Assembly: GCA_017476085.1 (NCBI GenBank)
Contig: JAFVEJ010000002.1
Span: 1-5,668, forward strand
Origin: Alphaproteobacteria bacterium
GTDB taxonomy: Bacteria; Pseudomonadota; Alphaproteobacteria; RF32; CAG-977
DNA: 5,668 nucleotides
Direction: 5' to 3'
The position numbers and the translations under genes are program-made. Below, in pieces: positions 1-5,498 of the stretch; position 1 is the first letter of the stretch; each line of letters starts with the position of its first letter. The notes under the pieces are model-generated. The model saw nothing but the letters and a program-made list of their open reading frames with translations, ran no database searches and was not told where the DNA came from.

Positions 1-1271
1 AATCCCGCGCCGTATCCCATCGCATAGCGGCCCGGGTTCCGATCGGTAAACTCGGATATCGTCCGAATAACATAAGGCAAATATGCTGATCTGGGTTTGA
101 TCGCCGAAAAGAAAGCGATCGTCATCAGCAAAAAACCCAATGTCAGCCATACCGTCCGAGCTTGTTTCTTTTCTTTTTCATTCACCTTTTTATCGATGTT
201 GTTTGTGACAAACATTAAGGCAAGAGGAGCTCCGACCGCAAACGGATAAAAAGCATAATCCGGCAATATGATAAACGTTGCGGCAGCCAAAACGGTTAGA
301 TAAACAATAGGGTACCAAATCAGGGAATAAAAAACAGTGTCTTTCGGCGTTTGTTTTTGTTCCTGCCATGGAAAAGAAGCGTATGCGACAAATAACAGCA
401 ATAAAACGGGAAACGTCATCAGGGCTAGAGCGTCCGGCATCCGCAGAATATAGCGAAACGGTTCGTAGAAAACGAAAACCAGAATACGCCATACGGATGA
501 GCCCTGGACCATTTTCCAACTGAGCAGTTCGGCAGGAACGGGCGAACCGAATTTCGTTTGCAGCATATCCGCATAAAACATCAGCGGAATCAATCCGATG
601 ACTATTCCCAAAAGAAGAATTAAGCTTTGTTTGGAAGAAATCGGATCCTTGCGGTTAAACTGAAAATAAAAAACAAGCAGAGCCGTTAAAAAAAACGCCG
701 CGCTGTCAAAACGGGCAAAGGCGCATAATGAAACCGCCAGACCGCAAACAATTCCTGATTTGACGGACGGATGCTTTAAGGCGTTGAGCAAACTTAATGC
801 GGCAACAAAAACGCACGGGACGGCTAAAGCGACATCCGATCCTGTCAATGCGGCATAAAGAAACAGAGCCGCCAAAAAAGAGAAAGCCAAAAAACGAGTC
901 TCTTTTTCAGGCTTGAATTCTAACGCGTCAATCAATCGGTTAAACAGCCATAAAGAACAACCCAAAGCCACTCCCGACACCAAACGGATAAGTATGAAAA
1001 AAGCAGTCGTTTTTGAAGAAACAACAGCGGATAAGCCGCTTATCATCAAAATCCACAACAACGAAAAATCGTTTGTCGGGGTAATGCCGTCAAAAGTGGG
1101 GAACCCTTTTTCTCTGAAATTTTCGGAAATTTTCAGCGTATTGAAAAAATTATCATAGAACCAATATGGAGCAGATACGGACCGAAGCAGCAAAGGAGCG
1201 AATATAAAAACAAGAATGAGGGCGGCGAATCCGGCTCTCATTCTTGTTTCAAAAGAAAAATCAGTTTTCAT
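1..1271 (-). CDS. Polytopic membrane protein, probable GT-C (GT39-like) glycosyltransferase, C-terminus cut by window edge
   Basis: The minus-strand frame is open from 1271 to the left edge (423 codons, no stop), so the C-terminus is missing. It has about ten hydrophobic segments, starting near residues 13-29, 70-84, 89-109, 127-142 and 147-163. The first outer loop holds WFYDNFF (37-43, Asp40) and FDGITPTN (60-67). Later come ARFDS (186-190), FGSPVPAELLSWK (241-253) and, near the cut end, NPGRYAMGYGAG (412-423). This layout matches large bacterial GT-C membrane proteins of the GT39/ArnT type, which move sugars from lipid-linked donors on the outer face of the inner membrane. Asp40 is the plausible catalytic acid; donor and acceptor cannot be inferred. 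The ATG at 1271 overlaps the end of the nfeD-like gene by 11 nt, with GAGG 12 nt upstream, which suggests translational coupling. An in-frame ATG at 1241 is an alternative start but lacks a clear ribosome binding site. The family assignment is by pattern only. Confidence 0.68.
   Translation of the reverse strand, partial: MKTDFSFETRMRAGFAALILVFIFAPLLLRSVSAPYWFYDNFFNTLKISENFREKGFPTFDGITPTNDFSLLWILMISGLSAVVSSKTTAFFILIRLVSGVALGCSLWLFNRLIDALEFKPEKETRFLAFSFLAALFLYAALTGSDVALAVPCVFVAALSLLNALKHPSVKSGIVCGLAVSLCAFARFDSAAFFLTALLVFYFQFNRKDPISSKQSLILLLGIVIGLIPLMFYADMLQTKFGSPVPAELLSWKMVQGSSVWRILVFVFYEPFRYILRMPDALALMTFPVLLLLFVAYASFPWQEQKQTPKDTVFYSLIWYPIVYLTVLAAATFIILPDYAFYPFAVGAPLALMFVTNNIDKKVNEKEKKQARTVWLTLGFLLMTIAFFSAIKPRSAYLPYVIRTISEFTDRNPGRYAMGYGAG
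1208..1249 (-). other. 13-bp perfect inverted repeat over the start region of the GT-C-like gene
   Basis: Bases 1208-1220 and 1237-1249 are perfect reverse complements (core CAAGAATGAG / CTCATTCTTG) around a 16-nt loop. In the minus-strand transcript the hairpin begins 12 nt after the stop of the nfeD-like gene. Its 5' arm contains the alternative ATG at 1241, and it is followed by a short U-rich tract (T5 then ATATT). It could be a weak intrinsic terminator or attenuator after the nfeD-like gene, or a structure that blocks the internal start until a ribosome arrives from upstream. The stem has only four G-C pairs, so stability is modest. Role is inferred. Confidence 0.4.
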
Positions 1272-1704
1272 TAACCGGTTCGACCTCAAGCATTGTACCG
1301 CGTATGCCAACCACTTTGACGGATGTGTTTGCGTCAATGTTTGTATTCGCGCATGCCAGCCATAAAGTATCTCCGACGGAAATTTTTCCGCGGCCGTCAA
1401 CGATCGGCTCATAGACCTGATAGACCTGGCCGATGTATTGTCCCATTCGGTTATTCAAACCGGAGTCTTCGTTATTTTCTTTTTTCAGCATAATTTTTTT
1501 GCCGGAAAAAACGGAAATAACGCTGAGAACAGCGAAAATAAATCCCAAAAGAGCCGGAGCGGCCGACGGAAAAATAGCGGCAATCAAGCCTGTAACAAAA
1601 GCGCCTATGCCGATCCACATAAAGAAAATACCCGGAGTAACAATCTCCAGAACCATCAGCACTGTACCGGCTGACAACCACCACCAATAATCCGCTACGG
1701 TCAT
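1261..1704 (-). CDS. nfeD: Short NfeD-family membrane protein (QmcA/stomatin partner, YbbJ-like)
   Basis: A 147-residue protein, the usual size of the short NfeD class (E. coli YbbJ type), which lacks the ClpP-like protease domain of long NfeD. Residues about 8-27, 28-46 and 48-67 form three closely spaced membrane segments, beginning with the tryptophan-rich YWWWL. A charged linker (69-84) leads to a cytoplasmic OB-fold (about 85-144) with the family pattern DGRGKISVGDTLWLA (103-117) and TSVKVVGIRGTMLEVEP (127-143). Members of this family bind SPFH proteins and help organise membrane microdomains. That fits the gene's place 19 nt downstream of qmcA. AAAGGAG stands 7 nt before the ATG, a strong site that settles the start. 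The stop overlaps the start of the next membrane gene. No catalytic role is expected. Confidence 0.9.
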   Translation of the reverse strand: MTVADYWWWLSAGTVLMVLEIVTPGIFFMWIGIGAFVTGLIAAIFPSAAPALLGFIFAVLSVISVFSGKKIMLKKENNEDSGLNNRMGQYIGQVYQVYEPIVDGRGKISVGDTLWLACANTNIDANTSVKVVGIRGTMLEVEPVNEN

Positions 1705-1723
1705 TTCAATACTCCTTTACAAG

Positions 1724-2656
1724 CTATTTAATGCTTTTCGAAGTTGCTTTTTCTTTTGTCAGGCTTTCTTTGGCAATTTCGCCAATACCAGCGATCGATC
1801 CCAGGATATTTGTCGCTTCAATCGGCAGCATGACCATCTTGGAATTATCCGCCGTTCCGATTTCTTTCAAAGCTTCCAAATATTTCTGGCCAAGGAAGTA
1901 GTTGATCGCGTTAATGTTGCCTTTGCCGATCGCTTCGGAAACGTAAGCGGTTGCTTTTGCTTCGGCTTCAGCTTGGCGTTCGCGGGCTTCCGCATCGCGG
2001 TAAGCGGCTTCTTTGCGGCCTTCCGCCTGCAGAACGGCAGACTGTTTTTCCCCTTCTGCGCGCAGAATTTGAGCCTGACGCAAACCTTCCGCTTCCAGAA
2101 TTTGAGCGCGTTTATCGCGTTCCGCTTTCATCTGGCGAGCCATCGCGTCCACCAAGTCGCGCGGCGGCGTAATGTCTTTAATTTCAATACGGGTCACTTT
2201 GACGCCCCAGGGTTCCGTCGCTTTATCGACGACTTCCAACAGACGGTGATTGATGACATCGCGCTGACTTAACAGTTCGTCCAAATCCATAGAACCCATC
2301 ACTGTACGGATGTTCGTCATTACCAAATTTAAAATGGCGACTTGCAGCTGGCGGACTTCATATACGGCATTTTTTGCTTCCAATACCTGAAAAAACACAA
2401 CGCCGTCCACGGTGACCATAGCGTTGTCTTTTGTAATGACTTCCTGAGACGGAACGTCTAAAACCTGTTCCATCATATTCACTTTTGCGCCGATTGTATC
2501 GACAAAAGGAATAATCAGATTCAATCCCGGTTTTAACGTATGCATATATCGTCCGAAACGTTCAACCGTGTATTCCATTCCCTGCGGAACGGTTTTGACG
2601 CCGGAGGAAATGGCAAAAAAGGCGAGAACAACCAAAAATATGACAAAAACTTCCAT
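1724..2656 (-). CDS. qmcA: SPFH/stomatin-family membrane protein QmcA
   Basis: A 310-residue SPFH (band 7/prohibitin) protein. One N-terminal membrane anchor (residues 2-19) is followed by the SPFH domain (about 20-180), starting with [15 protein letters not shown] (23-37). Typical stretches are [13 protein letters not shown] (41-53), [20 protein letters not shown] (68-87) and [15 protein letters not shown] (151-165). Residues 184-238 are a long Glu/Ala-rich coiled coil made of 11-residue repeats, then comes an Ala/Gly-rich helix containing [15 protein letters not shown] (249-263). QmcA forms large oligomeric assemblies at the inner membrane, and in E. coli is linked to FtsH and HflKC-type quality control. 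Length and layout are full size. GGAG lies 8 nt before the ATG. It is the first gene of the tight qmcA-nfeD-GT-C cluster, 73 nt after the DUF486 gene on the same strand. Confidence 0.94.
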   Translation of the reverse strand: MEVFVIFLVVLAFFAISSGVKTVPQGMEYTVERFGRYMHTLKPGLNLIIPFVDTIGAKVNMMEQVLDVPSQEVITKDNAMVTVDGVVFFQVLEAKNAVYEVRQLQVAILNLVMTNIRTVMGSMDLDELLSQRDVINHRLLEVVDKATEPWGVKVTRIEIKDITPPRDLVDAMARQMKAERDKRAQILEAEGLRQAQILRAEGEKQSAVLQAEGRKEAAYRDAEARERQAEAEAKATAYVSEAIGKGNINAINYFLGQKYLEALKEIGTADNSKMVMLPIEATNILGSIAGIGEIAKESLTKEKATSKSIK

Positions 2657-2686
2657 TCTTAATGCTCCATTAAAAAAAAGAATGGA
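2652..2686 (-). other. 9-bp inverted repeat over the qmcA start codon
   Basis: TCCATTCTT (2652-2660) and AAGAATGGA (2678-2686) are perfect reverse complements with a 17-nt loop. In the qmcA transcript the start codon (2656-2654) lies in the 3' arm and the GGAG ribosome binding site lies in the loop. A full hairpin would hide the ATG. A transcript starting near 2682 from the adjacent -10-like box would lose about half of the 5' arm, so the structure would matter mostly in longer read-through transcripts. The stem is short and AT-rich. The role is inferred. Confidence 0.33.
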
Positions 2687-2688
2687 TT

Positions 2689-2694
2689 ATTATA
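2689..2694 (-). promoter_or_regulatory. Candidate -10 box for the qmcA operon
   Basis: A perfect TATAAT is read on the minus strand, which would place the transcript start near 2682 and give a leader of about 26 nt before the qmcA ATG. No good -35 hexamer is seen at 16-18 bp upstream (TAGCCA at 17 bp), so this is either a -35-weak promoter or chance in AT-rich DNA. The 73-nt gap to the preceding gene and the tight packing downstream make a promoter here sensible. Confidence 0.35.
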
Positions 2695-2729
2695 TCTGAA
2701 AAAGTCCGTCTTGGCTATGATTTAAAAGT

Positions 2730-3065
2730 TTATTTTTTGAAAATTAACGCGCCGGCAATGACCAACAGAATAAAACCGGCAATATGATTCCAGCGCAGTT
2801 CTTCGCCCAGATAAAAAACGGAAAACACTGCAAAAACAGAAAGGGTAATGATTTCCTGCAGGCCTTTTAATTGAGCGGCCGAGTAATATTCATGCCCGAT
2901 TCTGTTTGCCGGCACTTGCAGACAATATTCAAAAAAGGCAATTCCCCAACTGGCCAGAATAACCGCCCATAATGCGGTTGATTTAAATTTTAAGTGACCG
3001 TACCAGGCAAACGTCATAAAAATATTTGAACAAATCAGCAAAAAAACAGGCAGAACGGCTTGCAT
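2730..3065 (-). CDS. DUF486 (DMT-like) small membrane protein
   Basis: A 111-residue, four-helix membrane protein of the DUF486 family, which resembles small drug/metabolite transporters in size and layout. The membrane segments are near residues 4-22, 31-46, 70-87 and 92-109. Family signatures are NIFMTFAWYGHLKFK (14-28), FFEYCLQVPANRIG (44-57) and LGEELRWNHIAGF (86-98). The substrate and function of the family are not established. I chose the ATG at 3065 because GGGAG lies 8 nt upstream and the product then has the family length. The same frame stays open to an ATG at 3185, but the extra 40 residues are basic and low-complexity, unlike the family, and would cover the divergent sigma-54 promoter. 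The gene lies on the same strand as qmcA but is probably a separate unit. Confidence 0.88.
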   Translation of the reverse strand: MQAVLPVFLLICSNIFMTFAWYGHLKFKSTALWAVILASWGIAFFEYCLQVPANRIGHEYYSAAQLKGLQEIITLSVFAVFSVFYLGEELRWNHIAGFILLVIAGALIFKK

Positions 3066-3083
3066 AAAAAAATCTCCCGCAGA

Positions 3084-3114
3084 AAAAAACAGCACAGTCT
3101 TAGGCCTGTTTTTT
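3084..3114. repeat. A/T-rich 9-bp inverted repeat upstream of the sigma-54 promoter
   Basis: AAAAAACAG (3084-3092) pairs with CTGTTTTTT (3106-3114) around a 13-nt spacer. It lies roughly 57-87 nt upstream of the predicted flgB transcript start, a range where a sigma-54 activator could bind. It also resembles a bidirectional terminator with A and T tracts, but only two G-C pairs make that poor, and no gene ends here. The role is unknown. Confidence 0.35.
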
Positions 3115-3144
3115 CTATTTTGCAAAGGAAATAAATAAAAAAAA

Positions 3145-3160
3145 CGGCACGATTTTTGCA
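3145..3160 (+). promoter_or_regulatory. Sigma-54 (RpoN) promoter for the flgB operon
   Basis: The sequence CGGCACGATTTTTGCA matches the RpoN consensus TGGCACG-N4-TTGCA at every fixed position except the first. The diagnostic GG (3146-3147) and GC (3158-3159) are separated by exactly 10 nt, which is the required -24/-12 spacing. The predicted transcript start is near 3171. The promoter points at flgB, 64 nt further on. Sigma-54 control of rod and basal-body genes through an enhancer-binding activator (FlbD/FlrC type) is known in several proteobacteria. The enhancer site itself is not identified here. Confidence 0.78.
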
Positions 3161-3234
3161 TTTGTTTCTGTGTGGCAACATTCACGTTTTTTTAAAGAAA
3201 TAAACGCACAATCAAGATCACAATGGAGTCACAA

Positions 3235-3681
3235 ATGGATTTACAAAATTTAACACTGTATCAGATGAGCGAAGAAAAAATGCGCTGGCTGGCACAAAGA
3301 CAGTCCGTTTTGGCTCACAATATCGCCAACGGGGATACGCCGAATTTTATGCCGTCGGATGTGAAGCCTCTGACGTTCAAAGAGTTTGTCGGGGAAAGCA
3401 GGCATGTGCCGATGACACGCACGAATCCGGCGCACAGAACGCGCGGTTCTGCCGAAACCCAAATCGTGAAAACGAATGAAAACCATCTGTCGCCGATACC
3501 CGAAGGCAAGGTGCGCGTCAGATCGACTCGCCGTCCTTTCGAAACCAGCATTGATAAAAACGGTGTCATTCTGGAAGAACAAATGGCCAAGGTTGACGAA
3601 ACGCGCGCGCAGCATGAACAGGTAACGGCTTTGTTTAAGAAAAACGCGGCTCTGCTGGGAACGGCATTGGGCTTGAAATAA
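3235..3681 (+). CDS. flgB: Flagellar proximal rod protein FlgB
   Basis: A 148-residue rod protein, slightly longer than the common 130-140. The N-terminal helix ends in QRQSVLAHNIANGDTPNF (21-38), the rod/hook-family signature usually written NIANADTPGF. A variable middle (about 45-105) is Arg-rich, and the C-terminal helix LEEQMAKVDETRAQH (113-127) to LFKKNAALLGTALG (133-146) is typical. FlgB is exported by the flagellar secretion system and helps form the base of the rod on the MS ring with FliE and FlgC. I chose the ATG at 3235 because GGAG lies 6 nt upstream and the protein then begins MDLQNL. The in-frame ATG at 3223, four codons earlier, overlaps that binding site and has none of its own. 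It is the first gene after the sigma-54 promoter. Confidence 0.95.
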   Translation: MDLQNLTLYQMSEEKMRWLAQRQSVLAHNIANGDTPNFMPSDVKPLTFKEFVGESRHVPMTRTNPAHRTRGSAETQIVKTNENHLSPIPEGKVRVRSTRRPFETSIDKNGVILEEQMAKVDETRAQHEQVTALFKKNAALLGTALGLK

Positions 3682-3700
3682 ACGGGGAAGGAGAACGTAA

Positions 3701-4111
3701 ATGGATGATTTGACGCTCAGTAGAACAATAGCCTCCTCCGGAATGAAGGCCCAAGCGCAGCGGTTGCGCGTTATTTCCGAAAATTTAGCCAATGCCGATT
3801 CGCTGGCTAAAACGCCGGGAGGTTTGCCGTATCGCAGAAAAGTCGTAACTTTTCGCAACGAATTAGATCGGGATACGGGGGCCGAATTGGTCAAAATTGG
3901 GCGCGTTTCGCGTGACAGAAGTCGGTTGGAACGCAAATACGATCCCACCCATGTCGCAGCCGGCGCGGACGGATACGTTTTATTGCCGAACGTTAATCCG
4001 TTGATCGAAACAATGGATATGAAAGAGGCTCAACGGACATATGAAGCAAATTTGAATGTCATTTCCGTATCCAAAGATATGATGACAAAAACATTAGATC
4101 TGATTCGTTAA
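3701..4111 (+). CDS. flgC: Flagellar proximal rod protein FlgC
   Basis: A 136-residue full-length FlgC. The N-terminal signature SSGMKAQAQRLRVISENLAN (12-31) is followed by ADSLAKTPGGLPYRRKVV (32-49). The C-terminal block contains DPTHVAAGADGYVLLPNVNP (81-100), then LIETMDMKEAQRTYEANLNV (101-120) and SKDMMTKTLDLIR (124-136), all typical of the family. It is an exported rod subunit that stacks with FlgB. AAGGAG stands 7 nt before the ATG. The gap to flgB is 19 nt, so the two genes share an operon. Confidence 0.97.
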   Translation: MDDLTLSRTIASSGMKAQAQRLRVISENLANADSLAKTPGGLPYRRKVVTFRNELDRDTGAELVKIGRVSRDRSRLERKYDPTHVAAGADGYVLLPNVNPLIETMDMKEAQRTYEANLNVISVSKDMMTKTLDLIR

Positions 4112-4132
4112 AATTTTTAAGGGAAAACAATA

Positions 4133-4444
4133 ATGGTCAATGAGGTTTCCAAAGCTCTTTCCGCTTATCAGGCTGCCGCCGCCAGACAAGTAATTCCGTC
4201 GGCGCAGGAAACGCAGGCCGCGCCTGAAGGAACATTTTCCTCTTTACTGCGTACTGCTGCGGTGCAAGCGGAAGAAGACAACAAACAAGCCGAATTGATG
4301 AGTATGAAAGCGATTAAAGGAACGGCGGATATGCAGGATGTCGTTATGGCTGTTTCCAATGCCGAAGTCGCTTTGCAGACGGTTGTCGCCGTGCGGGACA
4401 AGGTTGTTTCCGCGTATCAGGAAATTATGCAGATGCCGATTTGA
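4133..4444 (+). CDS. fliE: Flagellar hook-basal body protein FliE
   Basis: A 103-residue FliE of normal size. The N-terminal third is Ala/Gln-rich and variable. The conserved C-terminal half runs from FSSLLRTAA (35-43) through MKAIKGTADMQDVVMAVSNA (58-77) and EVALQTVVAVRDKVVSAYQE (78-97) to the ending IMQMPI (98-103), a strong family match. FliE joins the MS ring and export gate to the rod and is needed for export of other rod proteins. AAGGG ends 9 nt before the ATG. The gap to flgC is 21 nt, the largest in this operon. Confidence 0.95.
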   Translation: MVNEVSKALSAYQAAAARQVIPSAQETQAAPEGTFSSLLRTAAVQAEEDNKQAELMSMKAIKGTADMQDVVMAVSNAEVALQTVVAVRDKVVSAYQEIMQMPI

Positions 4445-4459
4445 GGAAAGGCTTGCGTT

Positions 4460-4729
4460 ATGACGGAGGTAATGGTTGTTGAAATCGGCAAAGACGCGAT
4501 TTACACGCTGTTGCTGGTTGTCGGCCCGTTGCTGTTGATTGCGATGATTGTCGGATTGTTGATCAGCTTGTTTCAAACGCTGACGCAAATTCAGGAAATG
4601 ACGCTTGTTTTCGTGCCTAAAATCCTGTTGGTTTTTCTGGCGTTGGTTTTTCTGTTGCCTTTTATGATCGAACAGCTTCGGACGTTCACAAACGGTTTGT
4701 TTGACCGGATGATCGGTTTAGGGTCGTGA
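4460..4729 (+). CDS. fliQ: Flagellar export gate protein FliQ
   Basis: An 89-residue FliQ, the exact usual size. Two membrane helices (about 14-38 and 50-73) flank the conserved loop FQTLTQIQEMTLVFVPKI (38-55), the family signature. Four FliQ copies join FliP and FliR in the export gate inside the MS ring. The ribosome binding site GAGGAAAGG overlaps the fliE stop codon and ends 8 nt before the ATG. An in-frame ATG at 4472 has GGAGG only 2 nt away, too close to use, so the first ATG is kept. FliP, the usual upstream neighbour in many bacteria, is absent between fliE and fliQ. Confidence 0.96.
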   Translation: MTEVMVVEIGKDAIYTLLLVVGPLLLIAMIVGLLISLFQTLTQIQEMTLVFVPKILLVFLALVFLLPFMIEQLRTFTNGLFDRMIGLGS

Positions 4730-4730
4730 T

Positions 4731-5492
4731 ATGAATTGGGAAAAGCTGCTGTCTTTGGAGCTTTATCATTTTCTGTTCGTTTTTGCGCGCCTGGGCGGCG
4801 CTTTTTTATTTATGCCGTTTTACGCTTCCGTTTATATTCCCGCCCGCGTTCGTTTGATTTTCGCTCTGACGCTGGCCGTAATGCTGACGCCGGTGCTGAG
4901 CGGACAAATGCCGTTGCCGCCGGAAAACGTGCCCGAATTGTTCAGGATGCTGCTGATTGAAATCACGGTTGGTGTTTTTTTAGGTCTTTTCCCGTTTTTT
5001 TTGATGACAGCGATCGATTTGGTCGGCGTGAACGCTTCTATGGCAACCAGCTTTTCGAACGCGACTCTGTTGGATCCTCAAACGAATGTTCAATCCACCG
5101 TTTTGACCGGTTTTTTAACGCTGTGCGCTTTGCTGTTGATCGTGACGACGGATTTATATCAGATTTTATTGGGAGCCGTTTTGGCCAGTTATGAAATTTT
5201 TCCTGTCGGCGAAGCTTTGTTGTCGGGTGATATGATGCAGGTTCTGGCTAAAGCTTTGAGCGCGGCTTTTACATACGGATTTCAAATCGGGTCTCCCTTT
5301 ATTATTATGATCATTTTGATATATTCTTCTATGGGAGTGATGTCTCGGCTGATGCCTCAGCTGAATATTATTTTCATTGTGATGCCTTTGCAGGTATACT
5401 TGGGACTGGCGCTGCTGATGGTGTCATTATCGGTAATGATGTGGTGGTTTTTGGATTTTTTCAGAAACAATCTCCTCCATTTTGTTTTGTAG
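4731..5492 (+). CDS. fliR: Flagellar export gate protein FliR
   Basis: A 253-residue polytopic protein of normal FliR length. It begins with FARLGGAFLFMPFYASVYIP (18-37) and ARVRLIFALTLA (38-49), followed by a periplasmic proline-rich segment (61-68). The middle has MATSFSNATLLDPQTN (104-119), and the C-terminal part carries GVMSRLMPQLNIIFIVMPLQ (202-221), the most conserved FliR block. FliR is the single-copy member of the FliP5-FliQ4-FliR1 gate and contacts FlhB. The start lies one base after the fliQ stop, and AGGG inside the end of fliQ is 7 nt upstream, so translation is probably coupled. Confidence 0.95.
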   Translation: MNWEKLLSLELYHFLFVFARLGGAFLFMPFYASVYIPARVRLIFALTLAVMLTPVLSGQMPLPPENVPELFRMLLIEITVGVFLGLFPFFLMTAIDLVGVNASMATSFSNATLLDPQTNVQSTVLTGFLTLCALLLIVTTDLYQILLGAVLASYEIFPVGEALLSGDMMQVLAKALSAAFTYGFQIGSPFIIMIILIYSSMGVMSRLMPQLNIIFIVMPLQVYLGLALLMVSLSVMMWWFLDFFRNNLLHFVL

Positions 5493-5498
5493 GGAAGA

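Larger units (their letters stand above)
3066..3234. other. Divergent intergenic region between the DUF486 gene and flgB
   Basis: This 169-nt AT-rich region holds the DUF486 ribosome binding site (minus strand, GGGAG near 3075-3079), an A/T-rich dyad (3084-3092 with 3106-3114), the sigma-54 promoter (3145-3160) and a flgB leader of about 64 nt. A weak minus-strand promoter-like pair for the DUF486 gene (TTGCAA with TAAGAC 17 bp on) can be read here but matches poorly. No small coding frame with a ribosome binding site is seen. Confidence 0.6.

Noticed and set aside
190..519. Open minus-strand frame of 109 codons inside the GT-C-like gene
   Set aside because: It is out of frame with a continuous membrane-protein frame carrying recognisable motifs over the same bases, and its product has no family-like features.
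913..1158. Plus-strand open frame of 81 codons
   Set aside because: It lies antisense to the GT-C-like gene, has no ribosome binding site that I can see, and its product is not family-like.
1951..2272. Plus-strand open frames opposite qmcA
   Set aside because: They are antisense shadows of the repeat-rich QmcA coiled-coil region, without start signals.
2657..2729. Terminator after the DUF486 gene
   Set aside because: I find no stable hairpin followed by a T tract on the minus strand in this gap; only short direct repeats of an ACTTTT type.
3084..3114. Intrinsic terminator between the DUF486 gene and flgB
   Set aside because: The stem has only two G-C pairs and both flanking genes start here rather than end, so I list it only as a dyad.
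3066..3185. Upstream extension of the DUF486 reading frame to an ATG at 3185
   Set aside because: The extra 40 residues are basic, low-complexity and unlike the family, there is a good ribosome binding site at the 3065 start, and the extension would cover the sigma-54 promoter.
3250..3948. Long minus-strand open frame (232 codons) opposite flgB and flgC
   Set aside because: flgB and flgC are certain on the other strand; the antisense product is Arg/Phe-rich and looks like a mirror of coding bias.
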